In this document: positions 43,276 to 51,316 of the stretch, in pieces
How the letters are laid out: the number at the start of each line of letters is the position of its first letter
Position numbering within the stretch: position 1 is the stretch's first letter
Source: RUG626 sp051866775
GTDB lineage: Bacteria > Bacillota > Clostridia > Oscillospirales > Oscillospiraceae
Direction: 5' to 3'
Assembly: GCA_051866775.1 (NCBI GenBank)
Contig: JBJDXR010000022.1
Coordinates: 1-64,000, forward strand
Length of the DNA: 64,000 nt
Position numbers and translations under genes: made by a program
Notes under the pieces: generated by a model
What the model saw: the letters and a program-made list of their open reading frames with translations, nothing else
What the model was told of the DNA's origin: nothing
Databases searched by the model: none

Positions 43276-44486
43276 TTTTGTGCCTCCGAGGATAAGAGCC
43301 CCGCCGTGTGTCCGCTTGACCACGCCCACTGCAGGTTGTAGCCGCCGCAGTCGCCGTCGATATCAAGGACCTCTCCGGCGGCGTATAGGCCGGAAACTAA
43401 GCGGCTTTCAAGGGTATACGGATTAAAGTCATTCGTTAGTATACCGCCCGCCGTGACCTGAGCGCCGTCCATGCCCGTTGTTCCGAGAAGCTTTAGGTCA
43501 CAGCACTTTATAAGGGCGGCAATTTTTGCAAGATCCTCATCCCGCAGGTCTTTAGCAGGACAGGCGAGAGAATAGCCGCACCGGGATATCACAGTCCTCC
43601 CCAGCTTGTTGTGAAGAACGCCCGTCAAAAGATTTTCAAGCGTGAGCTGAGATGCTAAGCGTGAGCGCATTATGTGGATAAGCTCGGCCTCCGAAAGACC
43701 GCGCATCAGGTCAAGGCGTATTATCACATTGCCGCGCGCGAAAGAGGCGGCGCGGGAGACTTCAAAAACTGTGGGGCCGCTGACGCCGTAATCCGTAAAC
43801 TGAACCTCGCCTGCGCTGGACGCAAGCTCACGTCCGTTTTCAATTACGGATACCTGCGCGTCGGCGCGCACGCCCTTCAGGGGACGGGTAAATACGTTGT
43901 CGGTTTTAAGCTGCACAAGCGACGGGTAAAGCTTAGAGCAGCGGTGTCCAAAGGACTTTAAAAGCTCATACCCGGAGGCAGAGCCTCCGGCGCGTGTGCC
44001 AGCAAGTCCACCGCAGGCTATAATAAGCCTGTCGCAGGTAATGACGCCGTTGGAGAGTCTCACTGTAAAGAGGCGGCCCTCCTTCTTTGCGGAGTACACC
44101 TCAGCTCCCGTGCGTACATCCACGTTGCGACTGCCCAGTGAAAGACGCATGACGTCGACCACGCTTCCGGCCTGATCGGAGTGGGGATATACTCTGCCCG
44201 ACGGCTCAGTTACGGTTATAAGCCCGAGAGAGCGGAAAAATTCGAGCGTCTCATTCAGCCCAAAGCGCCTAAGCGCCGGCAGGACAAAATCCGGATCTGA
44301 ACCATGGTAATGATAAGGCGCAAGGTCGGTATTCGTGATGTTGCACCGGCCGTTTCCTGTAACGGAGAGCTTCCGTCCGAGCCTGTCGGCGCGTTCCAGA
44401 AGGATGACGCGGCAGCCTGGGATGCCTGAGGCGGTGAGTGCGGCCATCATTCCCGCCGCCCCGCCGCCGATAATTGCTGTTATCAT
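43272..44486 (-). CDS. NAD(P)/FAD-dependent oxidoreductase, HI0933/BaiN family
   Basis: A 404-residue flavoprotein of the HI0933-like family. The N-terminal motif is TAIIGGGAAGMMAALTAS, with VTGNGRCNITNTD after it and a C-terminal GLYAAGEVLDIDGDCGGYNL. The family includes BaiN, reported to act in bile-acid dehydroxylation in a gut clostridium, but most members have no proven function, so only the family name is given. It is translated together with the COG2509 gene downstream through a 4-base overlap, which suggests a shared redox role. Confidence 0.85.
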   Translation of the reverse strand: MITAIIGGGAAGMMAALTASGIPGCRVILLERADRLGRKLSVTGNGRCNITNTDLAPYHYHGSDPDFVLPALRRFGLNETLEFFRSLGLITVTEPSGRVYPHSDQAGSVVDVMRLSLGSRNVDVRTGAEVYSAKKEGRLFTVRLSNGVITCDRLIIACGGLAGTRAGGSASGYELLKSFGHRCSKLYPSLVQLKTDNVFTRPLKGVRADAQVSVIENGRELASSAGEVQFTDYGVSGPTVFEVSRAASFARGNVIIRLDLMRGLSEAELIHIMRSRLASQLTLENLLTGVLHNKLGRTVISRCGYSLACPAKDLRDEDLAKIAALIKCCDLKLLGTTGMDGAQVTAGGILTNDFNPYTLESRLVSGLYAAGEVLDIDGDCGGYNLQWAWSSGHTAGLLSSEAQK

Positions 44487-44631
44487 AAAAAGAGCCTCGT
44501 TGGTAATTTTTTATCAATTATAATATAAACAACGCCAAACAGCAAGCAAACAAAAGAAAAGCCGGTTTTATCTCTAAATGCTGACGTCTCAGAACTTGAC
44601 GCTTCTGTACGTTTCATTAAACCGTATAAAG

Positions 44632-44659
44632 AAAAAAGCGGCACGCTTTTGCGTGCCGC
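44632..44659 (-). terminator. Terminator of the NlpC/P60 gene
   Basis: GCGGCACGC and its mirror with a TTTT/AAAA loop; on the minus strand the stem is followed by six T (44637-44632). Confidence 0.88.
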
Positions 44660-44673
44660 GAAGATTATGTATT

Positions 44674-45570
44674 TTATACGATACGGGTGGCACCGAACCA
44701 GACGCGGGTGTAATAGTCGCTGTTAAGGTCGGAGATGATAACGCCGGTCTTGGAGGTGGAGGCGTGCACAAACTGACCGTCTCCTATGTAGATGCCAACG
44801 TGGGTCACAGAGTAGCCGTTAGAGGAGAAGAACACCAGATCGCCCTGCTGAAGCTCTGACTTACTGACGTGGGTGCCGTTGTTCTTGTACTGCTGAGAGG
44901 CTGTTCTGGATAGCGAGTAGCCGTACTGCCCGTAAACATAGTAAACAAGTCCGGAGCAGTCAAAGCCCGTAGAGGGGGACTCAGCGCCGTAAACGTAGCT
45001 GTAGCCTACATAATTCAATGCATAGTTTGCAATTTCCTGACCGAGACTGGATGCGCTGGAGCTTGTGACGGAAGCAGAGCCGCCGGTGATATCCATAAGG
45101 TCGGAGCGGATATAACCAACAACGTTGCCGTCAGAGATCTTATACCAGCCGTTGTTAATGCCGATAACAGGGAGAACGTCGCCGGTGTCATACATCGCAA
45201 CAACGTTACCGTCGGTTGAGGGGGTGCTTCTTGCGCGGACGGAGGTCCCGTTTACTGTTCCGGTAGCATTGAAATTCTCAGCAGTAAGTACGTTTGTGAG
45301 ATAATCGGTATTGACATAGCCTATGTAACCGTTATAGTTTATCTTGTACCAAGTGGAGTTGGTCTTTTCAAGGATAACTACTATCGTTCCGCTGCTTAAA
45401 ACCGTCACTCTGTCATATGATGTGTCAGGGCCTGAACGGACGTTAAGCGATGTGGCATTTACTGTCGCAGCGCCGTATGCCACGTCAGCTGCCGATACGG
45501 AAAAGGCGCATAATGTAAGACACATCGACAGGACTATAAGCATATAGACCAGTTTCTTCAGCTGTTTCAT
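44674..45570 (-). CDS. Secreted SH3-domain NlpC/P60 peptidoglycan endopeptidase
   Basis: A 298-residue exported cell-wall hydrolase. A signal peptide (residues about 1-27, ending SVSA) is followed by two bacterial SH3 domains (about 32-93 and 102-160: TSLNVRSGPDTSYDRV and TSVRARSTPSTDGNV), a Ser-rich linker, and an NlpC/P60 domain with catalytic C205 in FDCSGLVYY, H258 in THVGIYIG and H270 in FVHAST. Such enzymes cut the D-Glu-DAP bond in peptidoglycan stems. It lies 26 bases after a small unknown gene and may be co-transcribed from the strong promoter at 45922. Confidence 0.92.
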   Translation of the reverse strand: MKQLKKLVYMLIVLSMCLTLCAFSVSAADVAYGAATVNATSLNVRSGPDTSYDRVTVLSSGTIVVILEKTNSTWYKINYNGYIGYVNTDYLTNVLTAENFNATGTVNGTSVRARSTPSTDGNVVAMYDTGDVLPVIGINNGWYKISDGNVVGYIRSDLMDITGGSASVTSSSASSLGQEIANYALNYVGYSYVYGAESPSTGFDCSGLVYYVYGQYGYSLSRTASQQYKNNGTHVSKSELQQGDLVFFSSNGYSVTHVGIYIGDGQFVHASTSKTGVIISDLNSDYYTRVWFGATRIV

Positions 45571-45596
45571 GGTATTAGATCCTTTCTTTTAGCGGG

Positions 45597-45890
45597 TTAT
45601 TTGGAAGAAAGAGCTCTCTCAAGCCAAACGGAAGCAACGTCCATGGCAGCGTAAAGACTATCCTTATCGGTCTTCTTTACGATACGGTCGCGGGACTTGA
45701 GATCAGGATCCGTAAGCTGCAGCTGAACGGACACCCTGGTTGCGACATCAAGGTCATCGACCTTTTTGGTGTCGGTTATCTGAAGCATGATGACGTATTT
45801 GTCCGACATACTGCCGTAGTATATGATGTTGTCCTTCCTGCGAAGGGGATGTCCGCGATATTCAAGTATGTCCTCGTTTTTAACAGCCAT
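45597..45890 (-). CDS. Small conserved-looking protein of unknown function
   Basis: A 97-residue soluble protein, MAVKNEDILEYRGHPLRRKD at its start, then YYGSMSDKYVIMLQI and VSVQLQLTDPDLKSRDR. It has no signal peptide, membrane helix or known motif, and I do not recognise it. The beta-rich middle and helical C-terminus (LYAAMDVASVWLERAL) suggest a small alpha/beta fold. GGAGGTAAGTT before the ATG and a perfect-looking promoter show that it is well expressed. It precedes the NlpC/P60 gene. Confidence 0.7.
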   Translation of the reverse strand: MAVKNEDILEYRGHPLRRKDNIIYYGSMSDKYVIMLQITDTKKVDDLDVATRVSVQLQLTDPDLKSRDRIVKKTDKDSLYAAMDVASVWLERALSSK

Positions 45891-45921
45891 CAACTTACCT
45901 CCAGTAAAATAACGTAACCAA

Positions 45922-45950
45922 ATTGTAACACGTTGTTTCCTGTTTGTCAA
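45922..45950 (-). promoter_or_regulatory. Strong sigma-A promoter on the minus strand
   Basis: Reading the minus strand: consensus TTGACA (45950-45945), a 17-base spacer and TACAAT (45927-45922). It drives the 97-residue gene and probably the NlpC/P60 gene. Confidence 0.82.
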
Positions 45951-46113
45951 CACATTGGAAACAAAAAAGTGGCATATCAGAAAAAGTCTTAAAAATGTCC
46001 CAAATTCGCATTTTTGTGGTTATTTGATCGGTTATAAAGCCGAATAATTGAATTTTTTGACGTTTGCTGTATGCTTTCCGTGCCGTAGGAAATAACTTCC
46101 TGAAGAAACAAAA

Positions 46114-46131
46114 GGTTACAGGATTGTAACC
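46114..46131. promoter_or_regulatory. Perfect palindrome upstream of the metal-efflux promoter
   Basis: GGTTACAGGATTGTAACC: 7-bp arms around GGAT, 20 bases before the -35 box of the cadC-like gene. It is a candidate activator or second repressor site. Nothing else in 45954-46113 suggests a gene. Confidence 0.45.
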
Positions 46132-46151
46132 AATTTAATTATCATATAGTA

Positions 46152-46203
46152 TTGACAGATTATGAATAAAGTATTATCATGAACGTATGAACAAATGCTC
46201 ATA
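46152..46203 (+). promoter_or_regulatory. Promoter and operator of the metal-efflux operon
   Basis: TTGACA (46152-46157) and TATCAT (46175-46180), spacer 17. Directly downstream, TATGAACAAATGCTCATA (46186-46203) is an imperfect palindrome (14 of 18 symmetric) over the expected start of transcription, of the TATGAnCAnnTGnTCATA type bound by ArsR/SmtB repressors such as CadC. It predicts metal-relieved repression by the first gene. Confidence 0.8.
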
Positions 46204-46220
46204 TGAAAGGATGAACAAGC

Positions 46221-46601
46221 TTGAAAGATGATATCAATGATATAAACAGTGAAGTGCGCTGTGAGGATGAATGTATTCATGATGGTGAGGTCATCGACAA
46301 GGTGCGTAAGCTCATGCCTGATGAGGATACGCTGTATGAGCTTGCTGATCTCTTTAAAATATTCGGCGATTCCACAAGGATGAAGATACTGTTTGTGCTT
46401 CTGGAATCCGAGATGTGCGTATGCGACATCGCGGAGCTTCTTAATATGACCCAGTCGGCAATATCCCATCAGCTCCGGGTTCTTAAGCAGAGTAAGCTTG
46501 TGACATCCCGTAGGGAAGGAAAGAGCACGGTGTGCCGTCTGGCTGACGACCATGTTCGTCTTATAATTGCTCAGGGCATGTCCCATGTGACAGAGGGCTG
46601 A
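46221..46601 (+). CDS. ArsR/SmtB family metal-responsive repressor (CadC/CzrA-like)
   Basis: A 126-residue winged-helix repressor. The metal-sensing motif of the family is CVCDIAELL (about residues 72-80, ELCVCDL type, within the alpha3 region), an N-terminal stretch has two more Cys (VRCEDECIHD), as in CadC where these bind Cd/Pb. The recognition helix is NMTQSAISHQLRVLKQ. The TTG start at 46221 has AAAGGATG before it. It lies downstream of a palindromic operator and upstream of the HMA and ATPase genes, so it should repress this operon until Cd, Zn or Pb binds. Confidence 0.9.
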   Translation: MKDDINDINSEVRCEDECIHDGEVIDKVRKLMPDEDTLYELADLFKIFGDSTRMKILFVLLESEMCVCDIAELLNMTQSAISHQLRVLKQSKLVTSRREGKSTVCRLADDHVRLIIAQGMSHVTEG

Positions 46602-46650
46602 GCCATACATATAAATTGCAACATTATTTTTTAATATGGAGGCGGTTATT

Positions 46651-46869
46651 ATGAAAAAGACCTTTAAGCTTCGTGACCTTGACTGTGCCAATTGCGCCGC
46701 AAAAATGGAACGCAATATTAAAAAGATTAATGGCGTGAGCGATGCTTCCGTCAGCTTTATGTCCCAGAAGATGACCCTGGAAGCCGAGGACGGGCGTTTT
46801 GAGGAGATAATGGATGAGGTTGAAAAAGTCTGCAGAAAGGTTGAACCGGACTGTGTGATCATCCGGTAA
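46651..46869 (+). CDS. Heavy-metal-associated (HMA) domain protein
   Basis: A 72-residue single-domain metallochaperone-like protein with the CxxC metal site C12-C15 in LDCANCAAKMERNIKK. It replaces the N-terminal HMA domain that is absent from the adjacent ATPase, so it may deliver metal to the pump or act as a detached sensor domain. ATG 46651 follows GGAGG; the ATG at 46636 is part of the ribosome site. It is 7 bases from the pump gene. Confidence 0.88.
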   Translation: MKKTFKLRDLDCANCAAKMERNIKKINGVSDASVSFMSQKMTLEAEDGRFEEIMDEVEKVCRKVEPDCVIIR

Positions 46870-46876
46870 TGGGGTT

Positions 46877-48715
46877 ATGAGCAGAAAACAGAAGAGGACC
46901 TTTATACGCATAGCGGCGTCGGGCGTGCTGCTTATAACAGCGGCGCTTTTGCCGCTTGAAGGCTGGCCTAAGCTTGCGGCATTTCTGGTGCCATATTTTC
47001 TGATAGGCTGGGATGTGCTTTGGCGGTCGGTGCGCAATATACTCCACGGACAGGTGTTTGATGAAAATTTCCTTATGTCCATAGCCACCGTGGGAGCGAT
47101 GTTTACCTCGGAATACGCCGAGGGAGTGGCGGTTATGCTGTTTTATCAGGTGGGGGAGTTGTTTCAGAGCTACGCCGTTGGCAAGAGCCGCCGCTCGATA
47201 TCCGCACTTATGGATATCCGTCCCGATCATGCCAACGTTATAAGGGACGGCGAGACACTGGAGATCGATCCTGAGGAGGTACAGGTCGGAGAGACGATAC
47301 TGATCCGTCCCGGGGAGCGGGTGCCCCTGGATGCGGTGGTGCTTGAGGGGGCGGGGAGCGTCAATACCTCCGCACTCACCGGAGAGTCCGTGCCGGTGGA
47401 TGTTGGGCCTGGGGATGAGCTTATAAGCGGTTCGATAAATCTGAACAGTGTGCTTACAGCCCGCGTAAAGACGGTCTATGGCGAGTCGACTGTTGCCCGC
47501 ATACTTGATATGGTGGAAAATTCCGCGGATAAGAAGGCGAAAACGGAGAATTTCATTACCCGCTTTGCCAGATGGTATACGCCCGCGGTTGTTGGGTGTG
47601 CGGTACTCCTCGCGGTCATACCCCCGCTTGTTTCAGGCGGAGGCTGGAGCGGCTGGGTACATAGGGCGCTTGTGTTTCTGGTGGTGTCATGCCCATGCGC
47701 GCTGGTCATATCGGTGCCGCTGTCCTTCTTCGGCGGCATAGGCGGAGCCTCCCAGCGCGGTATACTTGTAAAAGGCTCCAATTACATGGAGACGCTTGCT
47801 AAAACGGGGACGGTCGTATTTGACAAGACCGGTACGCTCACGAAGGGTACTTTTAAGGTCACTGCGGTGTACCCGGAGGAGGTATCGGAGGAGGAGCTTT
47901 TATCACTGACCGCCGCGGCTGAGACCTATTCCAGCCACCCGATATCCAAGGCTATCCGGGAGGCGTCTGAGACGCCGCTAAAGGACGCGGAGGAGGTACA
48001 GGAGCTTGCGGGACTCGGAGTAAAGGCAGTAGTCGGCGGAAAGCAGGTCCTCGCGGGAAATGCAGGGCTTATGGAGAGCGGGAATATTGAATACACGGCC
48101 TGCGGAGATGATGGGACTGTAGTATACACGGCGCTGGACGGTAAGTACATTGGATGCATAGTCATATCCGACGAGGTAAAGCCCGATTCGGCTGATACGA
48201 TAGATAAGCTCCACAAGATGGGTGTGAGCAGAGTCGTAATGCTGACCGGCGACAGAGAGAAAACAGCCGCTGCTGTTGGAGAGAGTCTTGGCGTTGACGA
48301 AACTATGAGCCAGCTTATGCCGGGGGATAAGGTCGCGGCTGTGGAAAAGCTTCTTGAGGACTGCGACGGGGCGCTGGTATTTACAGGCGACGGAATAAAC
48401 GATGCTCCGGTACTCACGCGGGCGGACGTTGGAGTGGCCATGGGCGCTCTTGGCTCGGATGCAGCCATAGAAGCGGCGGATGTGGTGCTGATGGACGACA
48501 AGCCCTCGCGGCTTGTGGAGGCGATACGGATCTCAAAACGCACTATGTCCATAGTCCGGCAGAATATAGTGTTTGCGCTTGCGGTAAAGGCAGCTATACT
48601 TGTCCTCGGGGCGCTGGGCTATGCCGGTATGTGGCTGGCGGTATTTGCGGATGTGGGAGTGTCCGTGATAGCTATTCTAAACGCCATGCGCGCAATGCGG
48701 GTAAAGAATATTTAA
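46877..48715 (+). CDS. cadA: Heavy-metal P1B-type ATPase (CadA/ZntA type)
   Basis: A 612-residue metal-exporting ATPase. The membrane metal site CPCALV near residue 271, the phosphorylated Asp D316 in DKTGTLT, the HP motif in SSHPISKAI and GDGINDAP near residue 503 are all present. CPC plus the ArsR-type regulator points to Zn/Cd/Pb rather than Cu (a Cu pump would usually have CsoR or CueR). It lacks the N-terminal HMA domain, which is encoded separately upstream. It ends at a strong terminator. Confidence 0.93.
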   Translation: MSRKQKRTFIRIAASGVLLITAALLPLEGWPKLAAFLVPYFLIGWDVLWRSVRNILHGQVFDENFLMSIATVGAMFTSEYAEGVAVMLFYQVGELFQSYAVGKSRRSISALMDIRPDHANVIRDGETLEIDPEEVQVGETILIRPGERVPLDAVVLEGAGSVNTSALTGESVPVDVGPGDELISGSINLNSVLTARVKTVYGESTVARILDMVENSADKKAKTENFITRFARWYTPAVVGCAVLLAVIPPLVSGGGWSGWVHRALVFLVVSCPCALVISVPLSFFGGIGGASQRGILVKGSNYMETLAKTGTVVFDKTGTLTKGTFKVTAVYPEEVSEEELLSLTAAAETYSSHPISKAIREASETPLKDAEEVQELAGLGVKAVVGGKQVLAGNAGLMESGNIEYTACGDDGTVVYTALDGKYIGCIVISDEVKPDSADTIDKLHKMGVSRVVMLTGDREKTAAAVGESLGVDETMSQLMPGDKVAAVEKLLEDCDGALVFTGDGINDAPVLTRADVGVAMGALGSDAAIEAADVVLMDDKPSRLVEAIRISKRTMSIVRQNIVFALAVKAAILVLGALGYAGMWLAVFADVGVSVIAILNAMRAMRVKNI

Positions 48716-48793
48716 TAACGGAGCCGGCCGTATAAGGTAACACAGCCAGAAAACGTGATTTGTAAAGGCCGGAACGATATTGAAAAGACAGAG

Positions 48794-48833
48794 AAAGCGG
48801 AGAAGCACAAAAGTGCTTCTCCGCTTTTTTACT
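48794..48833. terminator. Terminator after cadA (bidirectional)
   Basis: A 15-bp perfect stem (AAAGCGGAGAAGCAC with its mirror) and an AAAA loop, then a T run; it also closes the minus-strand ireB gene. Confidence 0.9.
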
Positions 48834-48849
48834 TGTTGTGGAAAATTTA

Positions 48850-49104
48850 TTAGCTGTCCTTTTCGAGGTAGCTTATTACCAGCTCCTGAAGCAGCTCATC
48901 CCGGTCAATACGGCAGATCAGGCTGCGGGCGTTGTTGTAATTTGTGATGTAAGTCGGATCCTCGGACAGAATATAACCGACTATCTGATTGACGGGATTG
49001 TATCCCTTCAGCTTCAAAGAGTCATATACCGAAGACAGTATCTCCCGAGTTCCGATCTTCTTGTCAACAACGTCAAATTTCCTTGTGTAATCCTGCATAT
49101 CCAT
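48850..49104 (-). CDS. ireB: IreB family regulatory phosphoprotein (UPF0297)
   Basis: An 84-residue protein with the family core REILSSVYDSLKLKGYNPVN and QIVGYILSEDPTYITNYNNA, ending DELLQELVISYL. In Enterococcus IreB is phosphorylated by the PASTA kinase IreK and modulates cephalosporin tolerance. Family members are usually in an ireB-yrrK-yrzB order, but here yrrK/yrzB are not visible. The function is inferred from the family. The ATG follows GGAGGGACAC. Confidence 0.9.
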   Translation of the reverse strand: MDMQDYTRKFDVVDKKIGTREILSSVYDSLKLKGYNPVNQIVGYILSEDPTYITNYNNARSLICRIDRDELLQELVISYLEKDS

Positions 49105-49249
49105 GCCCGTGTCCCTCCTTTACGCGTGTGATAAAGATTGCACAACCAACAAATTAATTATAACAAAAATTTTCCTGCTGTAAAGCGAAAATTATAATCT
49201 TAAACAATATTTTGTGGAATTTACATGGTAATTATTCCTTATATTTAGG

Positions 49250-50095
49250 TCAGCCGGGCCGCCCATCCTCAATCCTGTATACTATAAAGCTCTTTCCGCC
49301 GATGGTCGCGGCGGAGCCGCTGCGAAATGCCGGGATAAGCGGGAACGGGGAGTTTGGGGAATAGGGCAGTGCCAGAAATATCGAGGTGCCGTTATCGCGA
49401 ACCATGGCGCCGTCAAGCCCCCTGCAGAGGGAGCTTAAGGAGGCGTCGCTGAACAGCCGCCACGGCTCCGGTTCAAAGTACCAGCCTTCGGCCCCGGGTA
49501 CGGCAAGGCGCTGGCGGGGCGTTTCGACGGCCTCCGCCGCAGCCGAACCTGCCGGCGAGTCCTCCGTCATACCCGCCGCCGCAGCTTCCGCAAGGTCAGG
49601 TCCATCACAGGAGGACGGCTGATCTTCCGCCGCCGTGGGTACGGAGGGGACGGTCTCCTCCTTATCTTCCGGCGCGCCGCAGCTCCCGGCCGGTTCCTGA
49701 AGGACAGGCCCGTTATAACCGCTGGGGCTTTCATTCTGTGAGGGCGGGCCGGAATTTTCCTGTGCGGAGACTTCCGGCGCGGCCTTTTCCGAAGGCTCCG
49801 AAAAATCAGACAGCGGGGTGTTTAAGTCAATGATTAGGCAGCGGTCAATGGAACTGAGGCCCATACGCCTGAGACTGTCATCTGAAAGACTGCGGGTGAG
49901 GGACATGCCGCCCGCTTCCGGGACGGGGATGCCGATGGATACGGCTCTGCCGCCGGACAGGCATATAAGGCGGGACACGTCAAAGACAGTATTTGCGCGG
50001 AAGGCGAACACATTTAGAAGCTGCCTGCGTGATACGGTAAGCTCACCGGCGATATCGCCGTTTAGAAAAACATCATATGTCCCGAAGATAGACAT
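49250..50095 (-). CDS. Unknown protein with long Pro/Glu/Ala/Ser-rich centre
   Basis: A 281-residue protein that I do not recognise. Two better-ordered ends (residues 1-95 beginning MSIFGTYDVFLNGDIAGELT, and about 190-281 with AEGWYFEPEPWRLFSD and a VYRIEDGRPG tail) flank a low-complexity acidic linker of about 95 residues rich in P, E, S, A and G. No signal peptide or membrane helix is seen. The arrangement recalls a two-domain adaptor. It has AGACCTCCTC-type (AGGAGGT on the coding strand) ribosome signal. It is a candidate for lineage-specific function. Confidence 0.6.
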   Translation of the reverse strand: MSIFGTYDVFLNGDIAGELTVSRRQLLNVFAFRANTVFDVSRLICLSGGRAVSIGIPVPEAGGMSLTRSLSDDSLRRMGLSSIDRCLIIDLNTPLSDFSEPSEKAAPEVSAQENSGPPSQNESPSGYNGPVLQEPAGSCGAPEDKEETVPSVPTAAEDQPSSCDGPDLAEAAAAGMTEDSPAGSAAAEAVETPRQRLAVPGAEGWYFEPEPWRLFSDASLSSLCRGLDGAMVRDNGTSIFLALPYSPNSPFPLIPAFRSGSAATIGGKSFIVYRIEDGRPG

Positions 50096-50124
50096 AACAG
50101 ACCTCCTCTGCCTCGGGACAAAAA

Positions 50125-50154
50125 CGCCCGGGCATTAATATCTATGCCCGGGTG
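50125..50154 (-). terminator. Terminator of the 169-residue secreted-type gene
   Basis: CACCCGGGCAT and ATGCCCGGGCG on the minus strand form a hairpin (one G-T pair) followed by TTTT. Confidence 0.82.
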
Positions 50155-50181
50155 CCTGAATTTATTATAGTTTTTGGGATA

Positions 50182-50691
50182 TCAGCTTATCGTATAGTCG
50201 CCGCGTATAAGTATTTTTACCGAGGAAGTGGCCTTTATACCGTTCCCCTGAATGGTCACCATATACATATGGTTTTTCGTAAGGGAGGTACCGGCGGAGG
50301 TGACGCTGCTGCCGGTGGTTTCGTCTATAAGGCGCGGCGAATCGGCGCCTGCGGAGACTGCAGTCCCAACACGGAGCATTATCTCTGTACCGACGGAGCA
50401 GGTGACGGTCTGTCCGGAAGTAAGCGATATAACCGAGAAGCCGGAGGTGGTGCTGCCGCTCTCGGAGAGTTTCTTATCAAATTCAGCCTTAAGCTCCGCG
50501 GCTTTATTGTCTATGCTGTCCTGAAGCTGGTTCATAATGTTCGGTGTCACGGTCTTTTCAAGGTAGCTGAGGGTCACCAGAGGGTCTGATTGGGTGCCGT
50601 AGGTCGTGGCGGCGAGCGTGGAGAGCCCGGCGACAAGCGCCACAGCCAAAAGCACGCCCAAGGCGATAACGAATTTCCTCTTTTTTGTCAT
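50182..50691 (-). CDS. Unknown membrane-anchored or secreted protein
   Basis: A 169-residue protein with a lysine-rich N-terminus and a hydrophobic signal/anchor (residues about 6-28), a helical stretch (LEKTVTPNIMNQLQDSIDNK and KAAELKAEFDKKL, possible coiled coil), then a beta-rich C-terminal domain rich in Ser and Thr (GFSVISLTSGQTV, SVGTEIMLRVG). No motif is recognised. GGAGGTACATACT precedes its ATG. It lies between the unknown PEAS-rich gene and mazF. Confidence 0.6.
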   Translation of the reverse strand: MTKKRKFVIALGVLLAVALVAGLSTLAATTYGTQSDPLVTLSYLEKTVTPNIMNQLQDSIDNKAAELKAEFDKKLSESGSTTSGFSVISLTSGQTVTCSVGTEIMLRVGTAVSAGADSPRLIDETTGSSVTSAGTSLTKNHMYMVTIQGNGIKATSSVKILIRGDYTIS

Positions 50692-50781
50692 TAGTATGTA
50701 CCTCCTGATCGCGGGGCGGGCGCCGGGGAGGATCCCCGGCGCCGTCTGATCAAAACAGTAAAAATTTCGATCAGATAATGT

Positions 50782-51132
50782 TTAATGCAGTCCGAAGCTC
50801 ACGGCGATGGCATTATCCACCTTGTTCATAAGCTCCTCGTCCACTCGGCCCATGTGTTCCTTGAGCCGGCGCTTGTCGATGGTGCGTATCTGCTCCAGCA
50901 GTATTACCGAGTCCTTGGTAAGCCCGAAGGACTTGGCCTCAAGCTCGATATGTGTCGGCAGACGCGCCTTTCCAATTTGTGATGTGATCGCCGCTGCGAT
51001 CACCGTCGGGCTGTGCTTGTTGCCAGTGTCGTTTTGGACAATAAGTACAGGCCGCATGCCGCCCTGTTCGCTCCCGACAACGGGACTCAGGTCGGCGTAG
51101 TAGATGTCTCCTCTTTTGACTCCGCTAAGCAC
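50782..51132 (-). CDS. mazF: MazF/PemK family endoribonuclease (EndoA-like)
   Basis: A 116-residue toxin-fold protein: VKRGDIYYADLSPVVGSEQG, the RPVLIVQND block with catalytic Arg, and the AAAITSQ.. segment with the catalytic Ser/Thr region; the C-terminus SVILLEQIRTIDKRRL is typical of the Bacillus EndoA branch. It cuts single-stranded RNA at short motifs. The GTG start is preceded by GGAGAG. It lies downstream of alr as in B. subtilis, but the antitoxin gene that normally lies between alr and mazF is not visible in the 184-base gap. A possible promoter, TTGTTT-16-TATAGT, is present on the minus strand within the gap. Confidence 0.9.
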   Translation of the reverse strand: MLSGVKRGDIYYADLSPVVGSEQGGMRPVLIVQNDTGNKHSPTVIAAAITSQIGKARLPTHIELEAKSFGLTKDSVILLEQIRTIDKRRLKEHMGRVDEELMNKVDNAIAVSFGLH

Positions 51133-51316
51133 AAAGCTTCACTCTCCGACGAATTTATAGTTGCCGCGGTACATTGTTATGTAACCGGGCTACTATAATT
51201 CTTTCACAAAGCAAAACAAAATATACCCATCAAATCTGAACCTGAAAATTTCAAATTTGATTTGCGGGCACACTGCATGCCGGGGAAGGCTCCCCTATAC
51301 AGTATATGCCGGGTGC

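Noticed and set aside
46116..46862. 248-codon minus-strand frame across the ArsR and HMA genes
   Set aside because: It runs antisense to two recognised genes and their promoter and has no recognisable domain.
51133..51316. MazE antitoxin in the alr-mazF gap
   Set aside because: Only 11- and 24-codon minus-strand frames exist there, with no AbrB-like or ribbon-helix-helix pattern.
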